A stretch of 64,000 nucleotides of DNA from Brachycybe producta (lineage: Eukaryota; Arthropoda; Diplopoda; Playtdesmida; Andrognathidae): assembly GCA_036925085.1 (NCBI GenBank), contig JAUPFP010000007.1, forward strand, positions 5,866,058-5,930,057, written 5' to 3'. A model generated the notes under the pieces. It was not told the DNA's origin. It searched no databases and saw only the letters and a program-made list of their open reading frames with translations. Positions 59,935 to 64,000 of this stretch are shown in pieces. A program made the translations under genes and the position numbers. Position 1 is the first letter of the stretch. Each line of letters opens with the position of its first letter.

Positions 59935-60381
59935 CTCTCTCTAGCTCTTCTCCCTCATTTCCCTTCTCTTCTTTCTAAATCATGTAACCACCCTCTCTCT
60001 CATTCCCTTATCTCTCTCTCTCTCTCACTCCCTCTCTCTCTCACTCCCTCTCTCTCTCACTCCCTCTCTCTCTCACTCCCTCTCTCTCTCACTCCCTCTC
60101 TCTCCCACTCCCTCTCTCTCTCACTCCCTCTCTCTCTCTCTCTCTCTCTCCCTCTCTCTCTCTCCCTCTCTCTATCTCTCTCTAGCTCTTCTCCCTCATT
60201 TCCCTTCTCTTCTTTCTAAATCATGTAACCACCCTCTCTCTCATTCCCTTATCTCTCTCTCTCTCTCACTCCCTCTCTCTCTCACTCCCTCTCTCTCTCA
60301 CTCCCTCTCTCTCTCACTCCCTCTCTCTCTCACTCCCTCTCTCTCTCACTCCCTCTCTCTCTCTCTCTCTCTCTCTCCCTC

Positions 60382-60412
<31 letters not shown>
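59935..60412. repeat. CT-rich minisatellite with a higher-order duplication
   Basis: A 16-bp unit CTCTCTCTCTCACTCC is iterated, and a larger block beginning CTAGCTCTTCTCCCTCATTT at 59941 is repeated at 60182 (period 241 bp). Confidence 0.85.
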
Positions 60413-60605
60413 TAATATAGAAGGGACTAGACGAGACTAGGAAATTATCGATTGTTTAGCTTTGCTCTACTTTTTTTTTTCGTTCTTGTTTCTTCTCATT
60501 CGTTTTTGATATCGTCATCTCTAACGTTTTGAGGGTTTTTTCTTCTTCTTAGACTTCTATGATAGTAGTTATAGAAATGATGCTAAGAAATTAAACAAAA
60601 AGGGA

Positions 60606-60722
<117 letters not shown>

Positions 60723-60734
60723 GTATATTACTTA

Positions 60735-60764
<30 letters not shown>

Positions 60765-60765
<1 letters not shown>

Positions 60766-60939
60766 TACTGTCAATCTGCAAATTGACTATGCAATCTGCA
60801 AAACAACCAACCTGCTAGTGAATCTGCAAAATTCAACACCTTAAATGTATTGACTTTTGCAGATTCACTAGCAGGTTGGTTGGTTTTGCAGAATGCCTAG
60901 AAAATCTGCAGATTGACTGATTCCGCAGATTGACAGTAA
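60765..60939. mobile_element. Foldback-like element built of AATCTGCAAA units
   Basis: The ends TTACTGTCAATCTGC and GCAGATTGACAGTAA enclose arms with three to four copies each of AATCTGCA (or its inverse), mirrored through AACCAACCTGCTAGTGAATC and its complement. 175 bp; it lies in a TA-rich tract, so the target duplication is unclear. Confidence 0.6.
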
Positions 60940-61700
60940 TATATATACTGTATATACAGTATAACATAGGATAGAGAGAGACCCCTAAAGGAGTTTGGAG
61001 AGAGAGAGAAAAAAAGAAAGGAGGAGGATTTAAAGACAAAATTATTTCGTGTGACAACAGCTGTGACTAGTATAGATTTTAAGGTTTGAAAGGGGTGGAG
61101 GAGGAGGAGGTAAGAGAAGAGGTGTTGGATGGGATTGCTCATATAAAGTGGGATGAAAAAAGATAGAATTTTGGTTTCACATCACTTATGATATTTCTTT
61201 TTAGAAAATGTCAGTGTTTTCAAATACTACAAAATTTTCATCTTTTTTTTATTATGATTTTTATCTGTCAATAGAACAGTACATTTTTAAACAAAATGCT
61301 TGATAAGCCGTTAAAAAAAGCGCGAAGAGCATACATACAATTGAAAATAGATTTTATCGAAGGGTTGGTTCACACATGCAGAAAAAAAATTAAACTGAAA
61401 ACAAAAATTTGTCTTATTTTGAATAAATTCATTTGATTTATTTGGCTGAAAGTAAGCATAAAAAATGGTAAAATTGGTTGTTTTTTTCTTCCTCTGCTGT
61501 ATGAAATTCCATTTTATCAGCCAATAGGAATGCATCTTTCAGATGCATCCTTCTTTAGGATTTCTTCTTGTATTATTTTTTAAATAATTGTTGCTTGTAA
61601 AAATTCAGTAATGTCCTTGAAATGTTTTTTTTATTGTAATGAGGAAAAAACCCTTACACGCAAAAGAAAGCAGAAATATTGCTGAAACTGTACTTTCTTA

Positions 61701-62171
61701 AGCCGGGCGCAAATTAGGCAACAAAATGGACGAGCAACCAGCAACCAAATCATGATTGCGTAACAAGAAAATGATTGCTGGCACACAAAGGTACAGGCAA
61801 TTGGAAAACGGGATGAACAGAAGTTGGCTCCGCCCTTTTTATGACGAATGCAACTTCTAATTGGTTGGTTATGTAGTCTGACGTCACATGCTCCGCCCTT
61901 TTAGACGTCGAACCACACAACAAACCAATTAGAAGTTGCCGTTCGTCATAAAAAGGGCGGAGCTAACTACTGTTCATCCCGTTTTCTAATTGCCTATCAC
62001 AAAGGTTGCTTGTTCCCTCTTCTCATCATACTGAGCAGAGGCAACATCCACTCACTACTGTTGCCAACTACTAATTTGTTGCTTGCAAATGCAGCGGTGG
62101 TGCTAGTGTAGTGTCACTAACAACAGTTACTGGTTGCAAGCTTGCTTTGTTGCCTAGTTTGCGCCTAGCCT
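61701..62171. mobile_element. TIR element AGSCGGGCGCAAATTAGGCAACAAA
   Basis: The left end AGCCGGGCGCAAATTAGGCA and the right end TGCCTAGTTTGCGCCTAGCCT are inverted, with TA on each side. The interior pairs around GCAACCAG and TTGCT motifs. It carries a second inverted-repeat element at 61795-61995. No transposase. Confidence 0.62.
61795..61995. mobile_element. Nested TIR element AGGCAATTGGAAAACGGG
   Basis: The ends AGGCAATTGGAAAACGGGAT and ATCCCGTTTTCTAATTGCCT enclose arms with CTCCGCCCTTTTTATGACG and its inverse. The inner arms resemble the dyad found inside all three Helitron copies (CGCCCTTTTATGA, GACGTCATAAAAGGGCGG). Confidence 0.65.
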
Positions 62172-62428
62172 TATGTTTCTATTTGTATTTTTATTGGGCT
62201 TATTTTACGTATGTGTGATCCAGGCCTAACTTTCTAATTCTTAATTATAGAGTTGTGTAAAAATAACTTATCTTTTTTTTTACTATTGATAACGTTATTA
62301 TTGATATTTTCCTATCTCTTTATCTGTCACAAATTAGAATTGACAACAAATGTCCTTTGCAGACACGTTCGTACATAGTTTTAAGCAATGTGTCTTGTTT
62401 TTAAAAAAAAGTTAGTGTCAGTAACAAG

Positions 62429-62474
62429 ATGGCGGCAATGCACAGAAATATTATAATAGACAGGATGATGGAGG
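62429..62474 (+). other. Candidate short first coding exon with YY1-type start motif
   Basis: AAGATGGCGGC (62427-62437) contains an ATG that reads MAAMHRNIIIDRMME plus one base to a donor GAGG|GTAAAG. The same motif marks the USF3-like start. No other support, and no recognised protein. Confidence 0.22.
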
Positions 62475-63179
62475 GTAAAGGGCGAGATTGAAAAGAAAAA
62501 ACACAGAAAAGGGTCATTTAGAAACGTTTCATGCAAAATTGTTGCGTTCATTATTTATATTAGATGGATGCACGACTGATTTAATAAACTTGAAGTGGAA
62601 GCAAAGGGTTTAAAAAATTAATGAGCTCACTGACCACTGGTCAGTGGTATTGAAGTCCAGTATCTCTCTCTCTCATGGTCAGTTGATACATTGATCTCTA
62701 AAGTAGTCTGTATTATGTTAATCAATATTTTTTTTACATACAGTGCGGTTAGGCCTACATAAAAATGTGCAAACAATTTGAATTTTGATTGTTTTAATTA
62801 CTTGTAACATAAAAGATACTCGACCTTAGATCATAAGGTTATTTGAAAAGGAGCATTCAATTAAGGCTAAACACGTAATGGAAAATTTCTAAAACTTGCC
62901 TCATCTTTTAAACTAGGCTTGCAAGAAAACATAAAAAGCCTTTTACTGTTTGCACTTTCAAGCTAGGAATTACAATTCGGAAGAAAGAAAAAAAAAAGAA
63001 GAAAAAACTATGATGAGATTTGTTGTAAAGTTTTCTGAACTTAAGGATGACTGCTAATGACTGCTTAGCCAAAGTTAGAACTGAGAGCTAAAGGGTAGTG
63101 CATTACTAATGGGTACTTAGAGATGAGCATTGGGATATAGATGCAGAGCTAGGCAACTGATTAAGAATGCAAGTAGATC

Positions 63180-63468
63180 GCGATCATTGCTTTTGTCCCT
63201 GTAGTGTTAGATGGCGCCACTAGCCCTCCCATAGAAATGTACTGACACAACTTTTTTCACGTGGCAAACTTTTAATTGCATCATCGCTATTTCTACACAT
63301 GCTATCTTCACTTATAATATGTTCTGGGTAAGCTTGTCACGTGCTGATAATAGGTTGTTTGGACGTTGTTATAGCTAAAAGACATTCTATTCAACTAATT
63401 GGCGAGTGTAGTTTGCCACCTATGGAGGTTGCATTTACACAAGTATTTTTCTATGTAAGCCCCTCTTA
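63180..63468. repeat. Dispersed repeat, copy 2 (inverted relative to 45545-45895)
   Basis: It runs from CCTGTAGTGTTAGATGGCGC to TATTTTTCTATGTAAGCCCC, then TCTTA, matching copy 1 in reverse. It abuts the reverse transcriptase fragment. Confidence 0.65.
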
Positions 63469-63471
63469 AGA

Positions 63472-64000
63472 ATGATGACTTTTAACTTAAATAAACAAGT
63501 AATTTTGTGGACATCATCATTCTTATCAAATAGACAACAGCGAGTCCAAATTGATGGTGCTGTGTCAGACTGGGCTGAAGTAACATCTGGTGTACCTCAG
63601 GGTAGCATTCTTGGACCACTGCTTTTCCTTCTGTTCATAAACGATCTGGCAGACAGATGCAACAGTACGATGCGTTTGTTTGCAGATGATGCTGTTGTTT
63701 ACAGGAGGATTAGGGATAATGAGGATAGTGAAGTCCTCCAAAGAGATCTAGACAGTGTTGAAGAGTGGTGCTCTGAGTGGCATTTACAACTGAATAGGAG
63801 TAAATGCAATGTTATGCGAGTTTCCCGAAAGCGAGAATCGTTCATGGCAGATTACACAATGGGAGATGTTCAGCTAACCCATGTTGATACCATCAAATAT
63901 CTTGGATTAACCTTGTCCAAGGACATGCTTTGGAAAGATCATATAACCAAAGCAGTTGCCAAAGCTAATCAAAGGCTGCGGTTTGTCTAACGCACCCTTA
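63472..64000 (+). pseudogene. Non-LTR retrotransposon reverse transcriptase, truncated (jockey/CR1-type)
   Basis: The 172-codon frame contains, in order, the thumb-proximal SSFLSNRQQRVQIDG, the RT block TSGVPQGSILGPLLFLLF-INDL, the catalytic FADDAVVY motif (metal-binding Asp pair), the LNRSKCNVM block and IKYLGLTLS. These are RT motifs of metazoan LINEs. The beginning of RT and any endonuclease are absent (5' truncation at about 63470, directly after a dispersed repeat). In-frame TAA at 63988 interrupts RLRFV-RTL, where homologues normally read through, so this copy is not functional. It continues off the right edge. Confidence 0.85.

Overview
This is a 64-kb piece of an animal nuclear genome. 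It is AT-rich and full of simple repeats ((CT)n, (TA)n, (AAT)n), small inverted-repeat transposons and split genes with GT-AG introns. Two observations point to an arthropod, perhaps a crustacean. One gene belongs to the Beaten path (Beat) immunoglobulin family, best known from arthropods, and there are interstitial tracts of TTAGG/AACCT, the usual arthropod telomere unit. The species cannot be named from the sequence.

Layout. (1) Positions 1-24,456, plus strand: the 3' part of a Beat-like gene. Four exons (5170-5305, 21415-21548, 23795-24026, 24289-24389) join with perfect phase and encode the end of the first Ig domain, the second Ig domain and a hydrophobic C-terminal tail of GPI-anchor type. 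The signal peptide and the start of Ig1 must lie upstream of the window. (2) 24,457-31,970: gene-free DNA with stacked mobile elements: a PIF/Harbinger-like MITE, a tRNA-derived SINE and a Helitron whose terminal hairpin is split by a foldback element. (3) 31,974-39,060, minus strand: a complete five-exon gene for a large bHLH transcription factor, which I identify as the invertebrate counterpart of vertebrate USF3 (KIAA2018). It is 2042 residues by my splice model, 1916 of them in one giant last exon. It converges on the Beat-like gene. (4) 39,061-40,386: a divergent promoter region (YY1-, ETS- and CRE-like motifs, a TATA-like box) and a ten-codon first exon of an unidentified plus-strand gene whose other exons I could not find. 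(5) 40,387-64,000: repeat-dominated DNA with two more Helitron copies (one with the end of a helicase gene), a three-deep nest of transposons, a second foldback element, large microsatellites and, at the right edge, a broken non-LTR reverse transcriptase.

The most unusual signal is a pair of foldback elements (28774-29358 and 58288-58844). They share no arm sequence but have the same architecture: arms built from short repeats in opposite orientations, a core of telomere-like TTAGG/AACCT repeats, GG...CC ends and 9- or 8-bp target-site duplications. One inserted into the loop of a Helitron's 3' hairpin. This resembles Drosophila Foldback/Mutator-type elements, but the telomere-like core is not something I know to be described.

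All coordinates and splice sites were read by eye. Family assignments rest on recognised motifs, not on searches.
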